Assembly: GCA_005893185.1 (NCBI GenBank)
Contig: VBOS01000297.1
Location: 1 to 13,738, forward strand
From: Candidatus Eiseniibacteriota bacterium
GTDB lineage: Bacteria > Eisenbacteria > RBG-16-71-46
Reading direction: 5' to 3'
Length of the DNA: 13,738 nt
A model generated the notes under the pieces. It was not told the DNA's origin. It saw nothing but the letters and a program-made list of their open reading frames with translations, and did no database searches. Shown one piece after another: positions 7,939 through 13,738 of the stretch. Made by a program: the position numbers and the translations under genes. The first letter of the stretch is position 1. Every line of letters starts with the position of its first letter.

Positions 7939-8023
7939 CCGAAACCCCCTTCCAACCTTTTCCGTATTCCCCCCGGTCTAATCCCCGCGCACGATCGCCC
8001 CAACTCGGCCGAAGGGGGTTTCC

Positions 8024-10693
8024 ATGTCGCTCGCCGCAATCGCGCTGGCTCTGCTCGCGACCGCACCCGCCGCCCCGGACAGCCTCCCCGGCTCGAAGCG
8101 GCCGGTGACGGCGGTCCGCACAGCCGCGGCGATCGCGATCGACGGCCTGCTCACAGAGCCCGTGTGGGGCAACGGCAACGCCGCGACGTGGTTCCGGCAG
8201 TCCGACCCGGTCGAGGGCGCAGCGCCCAGCCAGCGCACCGAGGTGCGCATGGCCTACGACGACGACGCGCTGTACGTGGGCGCGCGGATGTACGACACAG
8301 CACCCGACTCCATCATCGCGCGGCTCAGCCGGCGCGACGTCAGCATCCCCGCCGACCGGTTCGGGATCTACCTCGATCCCTATCACGACCGGCGGACTGG
8401 CTACTACTTCCTGGTGAACGCGGCCGGCACGCAGTTCGACGGCACGCTCTCCAACGACAGCTGGGAGGACGCGTCGTGGGACGGCGTGTGGGAGTCACGG
8501 GCGCGGCGGGACTCGCTGGGGTGGACGCTCGAGATGCGGATTCCGTACTCGCAGCTCCGCTTCCAGAAGAGCGAGCGCTGCCTGTGGGGGATCAACTTCC
8601 GCCGCGTGATCCAGCGCCGCAGCGAGGAGGACTTCCTGGTCTACCAGCCCAAGAAGGAGAGCGGCTTCGTGTCGCGCTTCCCGGTCATGACCGGGATCGA
8701 GAACATCCATCCGGGGCGCGCGATCGAGGTGCTGCCCTACGTGACGCAGAAGGCCGAGTACATGCCGCACGCGCACGACGATCCGTTCAACGACGGCTCG
8801 AATCTCGAGTTCGAGGGCGGTGGTGACCTGCGCATGGCGGTGGGCAGCCGGCTCACGCTCAACGCCACCGTGAATCCCGACTTCGGTCAGGTCGAGCTGG
8901 ACCCGGCCGTGGTCAATCTCAGCAACGTGGAGACCTACTTCCAGGAGAAGCGGCCGTTCTTCGTGGAGGGCTCGTCGAACTTCAACTGTGGAAACCAGGG
9001 AGCGAGCGACTACTGGGGATTCAACTGGCCTGAGCCCACGTTCTTCTACTCGCGCCGCGTGGGCCGCGCGCCTCAGGGCTCCGTCTCCGGCAGCCCCGAC
9101 TACGTGAACACCCCGATCGGCACCAGCATCCTGGGAGCCGCCAAGCTGACCGGGAAGCTCGCGCCGTCGCTCAACTTCGGCACGCTGCTGGCGCTGACCG
9201 CCCGCGAGTACGCCGACGTCAGCACAGGCGGCGCGCACTCGCGCGAAGAGGTCGAGCCCCAGACGTTCTACGGCGTCGTGCGGGGTCTCCGGGAATTCAA
9301 CGATCGCCGGCAGGGCTTCGGCCTCATGGGCACGATGGCGTCCCGGTCCTTCGAGGACCGCGCGCTCGAGAGCCAGCTCAACGCGCAATCGTACGTTCTG
9401 GCGGCCGACGGCTGGACCTTCCTCGATCGCAGGCAAACCTGGGTGATCTCCGGCTGGTCGGCGATGACGAACATCCACGGCACGGCGGCGCAGATCACGA
9501 ACGTCCAGACCAACAACCTGCACTACTTCCAGCGGCCGGACGCCGCCCACGTCGAGGTGGACCCGAACGCCACATCGCTCACCGGCTTCGGCAGCCGCTA
9601 CTGGCTCAACAAGCAGAAGGGAAGCTGGATCTGCAACGCCGGGCTCGGCTTCATGGATCCCAAGTTCGACGTCAACGACCTGGGCTACATGAGGCGCGCC
9701 GACGTCATCAACGGGCACTTCGGCGGTGGGTACAAGTGGACCACGCCCACGAAGCACCGGAAATACCAGGATCTGATCGGCGCGGTCTTCGCCTCCTACA
9801 ACTTCGCCGGGGATCCCACCTGGGGCGGGCTGTGGGGCGGCGGCTCCACCGAGTTCACGAACAACTACAGCTTGAACTACAAGCTCGCGTTCAACCCCCA
9901 GACCGTGAACGACCGCCGCACGCGCGGCGGGCCCCTCATGCTGAACAAGCCGGGCGCCGAGGTCTACGCGTACTTCGACACCGACAGCAAGCAGAGGCTC
10001 TTCTACTTTCTCGAGGCCGATACGTACACGCAGTCGTCGGGCTCGTGGAACTCGTGGCTGAATCCGGGCGTCGAATGGAAGCCGGCGTCGAACCTGCTGG
10101 TGCGCGTTGGCCCCGAGCTCACCCTGAATCACGAGGAGGCGCAGTACATCGGCGCCTACTCCGATCCGCTCGCAACCGCCACCTTCGGGCAGCGGCAGGT
10201 GTTCGCGACGCTCGACCAGACCACGGTCGGCGGCGGCTTCCGCGTGAACTGGGCGTTCACGCCGCGCCTAAGCCTCGAGCTGTACGCGCAGCCGCTGGTC
10301 TCCGCCGGGAAGTACGCCGACTTCAAGGAGCTGGCGCGCCCGAAGAGCTACGACTTCACGCACTACCTCGAGAACGGCGGCACCTACGATCCCGCGACCG
10401 GCACGATCGATCCCGACGGGCCCGGCGGACCCGCACCGCCGTTCACGATCAGCAACGTCGACTGGGGCTTCGACGGGCACCCGGACTTCAACTACATGTC
10501 GCTGCGCGGCAATGCGGTCCTGCGGTGGGAGTATCGGCCCGGCTCAACGTTCTATCTGGTGTGGACGCAGACCCGGGACGATCTGGTCGAGCACGCGGGA
10601 GATTTCGAGCTGGGTCCATCGTTCGATCAGCTCTCGACGACGGAGGCTCACAACATCTTCCTCGCCAAGGCGACCTACTACTTCAACCTGTAG
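8024..10693 (+). CDS. DUF5916 outer-membrane beta-barrel protein with CBM9-like domain
   Basis: An 889-residue exported protein. Residues 1-17 look like a short signal peptide (MSLAAIALALLATAPAA). Residues ~33-225 form a carbohydrate-binding-family-9-like domain, seen in AIDGLLTEPVWGN, YDDDALYVGARMYD, DRFGIYLDPYHDRRTGYYFLVNAAG and TLEMRIPYSQLRF. From ~235 to the end is a DUF5916-type barrel starting at IEVLPYVTQKAEY, with the family landmarks NATVNPDFGQVELDPAVVNL and FFQEKRPFF-like YFQEKRPFFVEG. The chain ends in KATYYFNL, whose alternating aromatics and final hydrophobic residue fit a barrel-assembly signal. The function is not established; ligand binding or uptake at the outer membrane is an inference from the domains. 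AAGGGGG at 8012-8018 is a good ribosome site and fixes the start. The stop is 16 bases from the end of the convergent gene for another exported protein. No frameshift was seen. Confidence 0.9.
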   Translation: MSLAAIALALLATAPAAPDSLPGSKRPVTAVRTAAAIAIDGLLTEPVWGNGNAATWFRQSDPVEGAAPSQRTEVRMAYDDDALYVGARMYDTAPDSIIARLSRRDVSIPADRFGIYLDPYHDRRTGYYFLVNAAGTQFDGTLSNDSWEDASWDGVWESRARRDSLGWTLEMRIPYSQLRFQKSERCLWGINFRRVIQRRSEEDFLVYQPKKESGFVSRFPVMTGIENIHPGRAIEVLPYVTQKAEYMPHAHDDPFNDGSNLEFEGGGDLRMAVGSRLTLNATVNPDFGQVELDPAVVNLSNVETYFQEKRPFFVEGSSNFNCGNQGASDYWGFNWPEPTFFYSRRVGRAPQGSVSGSPDYVNTPIGTSILGAAKLTGKLAPSLNFGTLLALTAREYADVSTGGAHSREEVEPQTFYGVVRGLREFNDRRQGFGLMGTMASRSFEDRALESQLNAQSYVLAADGWTFLDRRQTWVISGWSAMTNIHGTAAQITNVQTNNLHYFQRPDAAHVEVDPNATSLTGFGSRYWLNKQKGSWICNAGLGFMDPKFDVNDLGYMRRADVINGHFGGGYKWTTPTKHRKYQDLIGAVFASYNFAGDPTWGGLWGGGSTEFTNNYSLNYKLAFNPQTVNDRRTRGGPLMLNKPGAEVYAYFDTDSKQRLFYFLEADTYTQSSGSWNSWLNPGVEWKPASNLLVRVGPELTLNHEEAQYIGAYSDPLATATFGQRQVFATLDQTTVGGGFRVNWAFTPRLSLELYAQPLVSAGKYADFKELARPKSYDFTHYLENGGTYDPATGTIDPDGPGGPAPPFTISNVDWGFDGHPDFNYMSLRGNAVLRWEYRPGSTFYLVWTQTRDDLVEHAGDFELGPSFDQLSTTEAHNIFLAKATYYFNL

Positions 10694-10709
10694 GAGGCCG
10701 TACTACGAA

Positions 10710-11699
10710 CTACCTCGCGAGCACGAGCTTCTGCGACGACCGCTTGCCGTCGGGGGCGCTCAGCCGGATCAGGTACACGCCGTTCTTCACGAACTGGCGG
10801 TCGTCTCCGCGCCCGTCCCAGTAGGCGCCGTGCGTTCCGGCCTCGCGGAACTCGTGGAGCGCGGTCCGCACCTTGCGGCCCTGGAGGTCGTAGACCGAGA
10901 TGTCCACGAGGCCGCCCTTCGCGATCGTGAACGAAACACCCGTGCACTTGACCATGGGATTCGGGTACGGAGGATCGAGCCCCGAGCGCAGGCCGAGCGG
11001 GGCCGGGTGCGCGGGGACGTCCACGTTCGACCGGCCGATCGTGCTCTCGGCGGTGGTGAAGATGAAGTCGCCGCTATCGGTCGAGGTGGCGTCGCCGTTC
11101 GCCGAGTTGCCCGCCGCGAAGAAGTAGATCTTGCCGCTGTCCCCGGGCGGGGCTTTCCAGTTCACGTGCCATTCGATCGGGCCCAGCTCGCCCAGGTGGG
11201 TGGCACCGCCGGGCGCATCGGGGAGAGACGGATTGCGCGTGTGCTCGATGTACCGGCGGTTCTTGTAGACGCTCAGAGTCGAGGTCTTCATGACCTTGAA
11301 CGTGTCGGGCGGCGAGTTGGGCACCATGATCCAGGTCCCGGCGCTGTCCCCGGTCGAGGCCTGCACCGCCTGCAGCTGAAAGCCCCACCGGAGCGGGTCT
11401 GGCGGCATCGGGTTCCAGTCGTGCTCGAGGTGAACGCGCAGCGTGTAGGTGTTGCCCGGCACGTAGTTGGCCGGCACGTCCAGGATCCTCAGGCGACCAC
11501 TCGGATCGTTGATGCCGGGCGGGATCCCCTGGGCGTTCGCCGTGTGGCACAGGGTGCAGTTGATCTCGGCGCCCTTGTTCTGCACCTTGAAGGCTCCGGT
11601 GCGCGCGGGCTCGGGACCGGTGGAGAGCGCAAATGCGAGGCCTACGCCGCCGATGAGCATCGCGAAGACGAGTGCCCGGACGATGTTGTAGCGACGCAA
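10710..11699 (-). CDS. Exported CxxCH protein, choice-of-anchor V/Reeler-like with FlgD/T9SS-like C-terminus
   Basis: A 329-residue exported protein. From a TTG start the N-terminus MRRYNIVRALVFAMLIGGVG is a good signal peptide: two Arg, then a hydrophobic core to ~26. GAGG lies 8 bases upstream. The first in-frame ATG (11660) would remove the charged end, so TTG is preferred. Residues ~37-215 resemble choice-of-anchor-V/Reeler-like domains, which carry a conserved CxxCH near the start, here CTLCH at 48-52, followed by beta-rich sequence (VPGNTYTLRVHLEHDW, GKIYFFAAGNSANGD). CxxCH is also the haem c attachment motif, but one motif in this family need not mean haem. Residues ~244-329 are an FlgD-Ig/type-IX-sorting-like domain (YPNPMV, VDISVYDLQGRKVRT, WDGRGDDRQFVKNGVYLIRL, KLVLAR), suggesting secretion across the outer membrane or surface attachment. 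It is convergent with the DUF5916 gene and divergent from mqnE. Confidence 0.83.
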   Translation of the reverse strand: MRRYNIVRALVFAMLIGGVGLAFALSTGPEPARTGAFKVQNKGAEINCTLCHTANAQGIPPGINDPSGRLRILDVPANYVPGNTYTLRVHLEHDWNPMPPDPLRWGFQLQAVQASTGDSAGTWIMVPNSPPDTFKVMKTSTLSVYKNRRYIEHTRNPSLPDAPGGATHLGELGPIEWHVNWKAPPGDSGKIYFFAAGNSANGDATSTDSGDFIFTTAESTIGRSNVDVPAHPAPLGLRSGLDPPYPNPMVKCTGVSFTIAKGGLVDISVYDLQGRKVRTALHEFREAGTHGAYWDGRGDDRQFVKNGVYLIRLSAPDGKRSSQKLVLAR

Positions 11700-11749
11700 G
11701 TTGCGAGCCTCGAGTCGGGGGGGTAAGGGCGGCACCGATTGGCAGCGTG

Positions 11750-11755
11750 ATGATA
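11750..11755 (-). promoter_or_regulatory. Possible -10 box of the CxxCH-protein gene
   Basis: On the minus strand TATCAT lies about 50 bases before the TTG start codon. No clear -35 sequence is found 16-18 bases upstream. Weak call. Confidence 0.2.
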
Positions 11756-11889
11756 CACGACCGTGACCAGGATTGCCCGCCAAAAACTGAGCTTGCCGGG
11801 GCCTGGTGACTCGAGCGGGTCTGGGGGTGGCGCCTGACTCGTGTGCCCCGTAGGGCGCGCGACCGGCCGCGCGATCCGGCGGCAAACCG

Positions 11890-11919
11890 TTCGACCCGTT
11901 GAGGATGGGCGGCTATACT
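11890..11919 (+). promoter_or_regulatory. Likely promoter of mqnE
   Basis: TTCGAC (11890-11895) and TATACT (11914-11919), separated by 18 bases, resemble the -35 and -10 boxes of a housekeeping promoter. TATACT matches the -10 consensus in five of six positions and stands out in GC-rich sequence. Transcription would start near 11926, about 23 bases before the mqnE ATG. The short leader has no clear Shine-Dalgarno sequence. Confidence 0.4.
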
Positions 11920-11948
11920 GCAGCTGCCCCAGCCGGGCAAATCCGACC

Positions 11949-13133
11949 ATGAGCGCTCACGCCAGCCGACACGTCTCGAGCCTCAAGCTCCGCGACCCCG
12001 AAGTCGCAGGGGCCCAGCGCGCGCTCCTCGAAGGGGGACGTCTCACTCAGGAGCAGGGCGTGCGCCTCTTCGACGCCCCGGTTCTCGAGCTGGGCCGGCT
12101 CGCCGACGCCGTGGCGCGCGACCGCCACGGCGCGCGCGTCTACTTCACGGTCAATCGCCAGCTCAATCCCACCAACGTCTGCGTGCTCTCATGTCGCTTC
12201 TGCGATTACGCGAAGAAGGCGGGCGATCCGGACGCTTACACCATGACGAAGGAGCAGATCGTCGCGCACGTGGATCCCGCGATCACCGAGAACCACATCG
12301 TGGGCGGGCTCCACAACAAGTGGCGCTTCGAGGACTACCTGAACGTTGTGCGCTGGGTGAAGGAAGCCAAGCCCTCGCTCAGCGTCAAGGCCTTCACAGC
12401 GGTCGAGATCGATTTCTTCTGCCGGCTCACGAAGCGCGACGCCGCCTGGGTGCTCGAGCGGTTGCGCGAAGCCGGGCTCGACGCGTTGCCGGGCGGCGGG
12501 GCCGAGGTGTTCAGCGAGCGCGTGCGGCGCGAGATCTTCCACCAGAAGATCGGCGCCCAGCGCTGGATGGAGATCCACGAGACCGCCCACGGCATGGGGA
12601 TTCCCTCCAACGCCACGCTGCTCTACGGGCACATCGAGACCCGCGCCGAGCGCGTGCAGCACATGATCCTGCTGCGCGAGCTGGAAGACAGATCACCCGG
12701 CTTCTTCGCATTCATCCCGCTCGCGTTTCAGCCCGGCACCACCGGGCTGGTGCGGCGCCAGGCGTCTGCGATCGAGGACCTCAAGACCATCGCCATCTCG
12801 CGCCTGTTGTTCGACAACGTGCCGCACGTGAAGAGCTACTGGGTGATGCTCGGGCAGGACACGGCGGGGGTGGCGCTCAACTTCGGCGCGAGCGACATGG
12901 ACGGCACGATCGGAGTCGAGAAGATCGCGCACGCGGCGCTCGCGCGCAGTCCGGTGGGCCTCGCCGAGGAAGCAATGGTCCACGCCATCCGCGAGGCGGG
13001 CAAGCTCCCGGTGCAGCGCGACGCGCTCTACCGCGTGATCCGCGAGTACCCGCGCGCGGAGCCGGCCGCTGCCGCACCGCACGGTGACGGGCGCGGCGAG
13101 CAGACCGCGGCCGCGTCCGCCGTCACGCGCTAG
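11949..13133 (+). CDS. mqnE: Aminodeoxyfutalosine synthase, radical SAM
   Basis: A 394-residue radical SAM enzyme of the futalosine route to menaquinone. MqnE joins the product of MqnA, 3-[(1-carboxyvinyl)oxy]benzoate, with S-adenosylmethionine to give aminodeoxyfutalosine, in the cytoplasm. The [4Fe-4S] cluster ligands C78, C82 and C85 lie in NPTNVCVLSCRFCDYAKKAG. Segments typical of MqnE rather than MqnC follow: ENHIVGGLHNKW, VKAFTAVEIDFF, LPGGGAEVFSERVR, NATLLYGHIET and FFAFIPLAFQPGTTG. The last ~30 residues are an Ala/Gly-rich tail beyond the conserved fold. The ATG at 11949 is chosen because the family sequence begins soon after; a GTG at 11841 lies upstream of the likely promoter and was rejected. 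No other mqn gene is in the window. It implies menaquinone-based respiration. The gene ends 2 bases before a convergent gene. Confidence 0.95.
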   Translation: MSAHASRHVSSLKLRDPEVAGAQRALLEGGRLTQEQGVRLFDAPVLELGRLADAVARDRHGARVYFTVNRQLNPTNVCVLSCRFCDYAKKAGDPDAYTMTKEQIVAHVDPAITENHIVGGLHNKWRFEDYLNVVRWVKEAKPSLSVKAFTAVEIDFFCRLTKRDAAWVLERLREAGLDALPGGGAEVFSERVRREIFHQKIGAQRWMEIHETAHGMGIPSNATLLYGHIETRAERVQHMILLRELEDRSPGFFAFIPLAFQPGTTGLVRRQASAIEDLKTIAISRLLFDNVPHVKSYWVMLGQDTAGVALNFGASDMDGTIGVEKIAHAALARSPVGLAEEAMVHAIREAGKLPVQRDALYRVIREYPRAEPAAAAPHGDGRGEQTAAASAVTR

Positions 13134-13135
13134 CC

Positions 13136-13738
13136 TCAGGGCGCTGCGAAGCGCCCGCCCCGGAGTGCCAGCTCGTCGAGCAGCTCGCTCTCGTCTGCGA
13201 CCACGATGCCGATGAGGTTTCCGCTCGGGTCGGTCGCGATGCCCTCGAAGTGGGCCGCGAGCTTCAGGAACCCGTCCTGTCCGTACCAGAAGCGAACGCT
13301 GTCGTTCTGGCCGAGGAATTCCGACTCCACCCGGATTCGCCAAGCTAGCACGTGCCCGACGGCGAGATCCAGGGCCTCGGCGCGCTCGACGAAGGATTCG
13401 AAGCGAGGGTGAGCGCGGATCACCCAGTGAGCGCCGGGATGGAGCGGGTACTCGAGCCGCGTGATCTCGTCCGGCTCCACGCCGCCGCGTGCAGCCTCCG
13501 TCGGTCCCGGCTCGAGCGCGCGGCGTACAGCAGCGGCGCGCGCCTGGATTCGATCCCACGCCGCACGATACGCGGCCTGCTGCGCCGGATCGGCGAGCTT
13601 CGCGGCCAGCGCCGGCCACGCTTCTTCGCCCGTGCTCGCCGGCAAGACGTCCGTGTCGAGGATCTTGTGGCCGGACAGCCCGGCGCAGACGGGCGGATCC
13701 TCGATGGACACGTCAGCCTCGAAGAGCCCGGCTCCGTC
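13136..13738 (-). CDS. Unrecognised protein, N-terminus outside window
   Basis: The frame is open from the stop (13136-13138) to the right edge, giving at least 200 residues. A GTG at 13711 exists, but the frame continues sensibly upstream of it (GLFEAD), so the true start is probably outside. The visible part has a region rich in charged and Ala residues (~50-90), then a compact-looking domain with YPLHPGAHWVIR, FESFVERAEALDL, HVLAWRIRVESEFLG, VRFWYGQDGFLKLAAHFEG and GNLIGIVVADESELLDEL. The alternating pattern suggests a beta-rich fold in which the protein carries FWYGQDG before a strand. There is no transmembrane helix in the visible part. I do not recognise the family. It is convergent with mqnE (gap of 2 bases), so the two are not in one operon. 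Reality of the gene is supported by ordinary amino-acid composition. Confidence 0.72.
   Translation of the reverse strand, partial: DGAGLFEADVSIEDPPVCAGLSGHKILDTDVLPASTGEEAWPALAAKLADPAQQAAYRAAWDRIQARAAAVRRALEPGPTEAARGGVEPDEITRLEYPLHPGAHWVIRAHPRFESFVERAEALDLAVGHVLAWRIRVESEFLGQNDSVRFWYGQDGFLKLAAHFEGIATDPSGNLIGIVVADESELLDELALRGGRFAAP
13139..13156. terminator. Hairpin with GCGA loop at the mqnE/unknown convergent junction
   Basis: GGGCGCT (13139-13145) pairs perfectly with AGCGCCC (13150-13156) around a GCGA loop, which on the plus-strand RNA is a stable GNRA tetraloop. It begins 6 bases after the mqnE stop and lies within the last codons of the opposing gene. There is no T-run, so it may act as a 3'-end stabiliser or a weak terminator. 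Confidence 0.4.

Larger units (their letters stand above)
7634..8023. other. Divergent intergenic region with repeats
   Basis: About 390 bases separate the divergently transcribed glycosyltransferase and DUF5916 genes. The region holds the 58-bp tandem repeat (7812-7938), a pyrimidine-rich tract at ~7940-7985 and the ribosome site of the downstream gene. If the GTG at 7702 starts the glycosyltransferase, the gap shrinks to ~320 bases. I see no small gene with a ribosome site here; the open frames across it are typical GC-rich shadows. Confidence 0.6.

Noticed and set aside
7634..8386. N-terminal extension of the glycosyltransferase frame to 8386
   Set aside because: It would run through the 58-bp tandem repeat and the start of the DUF5916 gene, and its sequence is low-complexity with no hydrophobic segment; a start at 7633 or 7702 is sensible.
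8495..10132. Long open frame (545 codons) on the minus strand opposite the DUF5916 gene
   Set aside because: It is antisense to a complete, motif-bearing gene and has the Val/Arg/Ala/Gly composition of a codon-position shadow.
11841..11948. Longer mqnE starting at the GTG at 11841
   Set aside because: The added residues are Arg/Cys-rich with no family match, and the best promoter candidate (TATACT at 11914) lies inside this stretch.

Overview
The window comes from a visibly GC-rich Gram-negative bacterium. The outer-membrane beta-barrel protein of the DUF5916 type, the secreted protein ending in an FlgD/type-IX-sorting-like domain, the Ser/Thr kinase fused to TolB-like and TPR regions, and a futalosine-route menaquinone enzyme together suggest the FCB side of the tree, for example Candidatus Eisenbacteria or a relative. 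That placement is an inference from gene content and style; there is no rRNA here to confirm it. The region reads as ordinary chromosome: no insertion sequence, integrase, phage gene, CRISPR array, tRNA or rRNA was seen.

Layout. (1) 3-503 (+) is the 3' part of psuG, which is cut by the window edge. (2) 591-1708 (+) holds a VIT/CCC1-type metal transporter followed after 8 bases by a small YkvA/DUF1232 membrane protein, probably one transcript. (3) 1813-3968 (+) is a soluble kinase-TolB-like-TPR protein whose frame is broken by one missing base near 3156. (4) 4009-7633 (-) is a two-gene operon of large membrane proteins, a GT39/ArnT-like glycosyltransferase and then a DUF2079 protein, ending convergently with the kinase gene. 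(5) 7634-8023 is a divergent intergenic region with a 58-bp tandem repeat. (6) 8024-10693 (+) is a large DUF5916 outer-membrane protein, ending 16 bases from a convergent gene (10710-11699, -) for a secreted protein with a CxxCH motif, a choice-of-anchor-V/Reeler-like region and an FlgD-like C-terminus. (7) 11949-13133 (+) is mqnE, convergent by 2 bases with an unrecognised gene (13136-13738, -) that runs off the right edge.

How the genes fit together. Most are separate chromosomal functions: pseudouridine breakdown, metal storage or detoxification, signalling, cell-envelope glycosylation, outer-membrane and exported proteins, and quinone synthesis. The only likely functional groupings are the VIT-YkvA pair, the GT39-DUF2079 operon and, more loosely, the two exported proteins at 8024-11699. 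I found no convincing undescribed multi-gene system. The points most worth a second look are the kinase frameshift, the CxxCH protein carrying a sorting-like tail, the 58-bp tandem repeat, and the unknown gene at the right edge.
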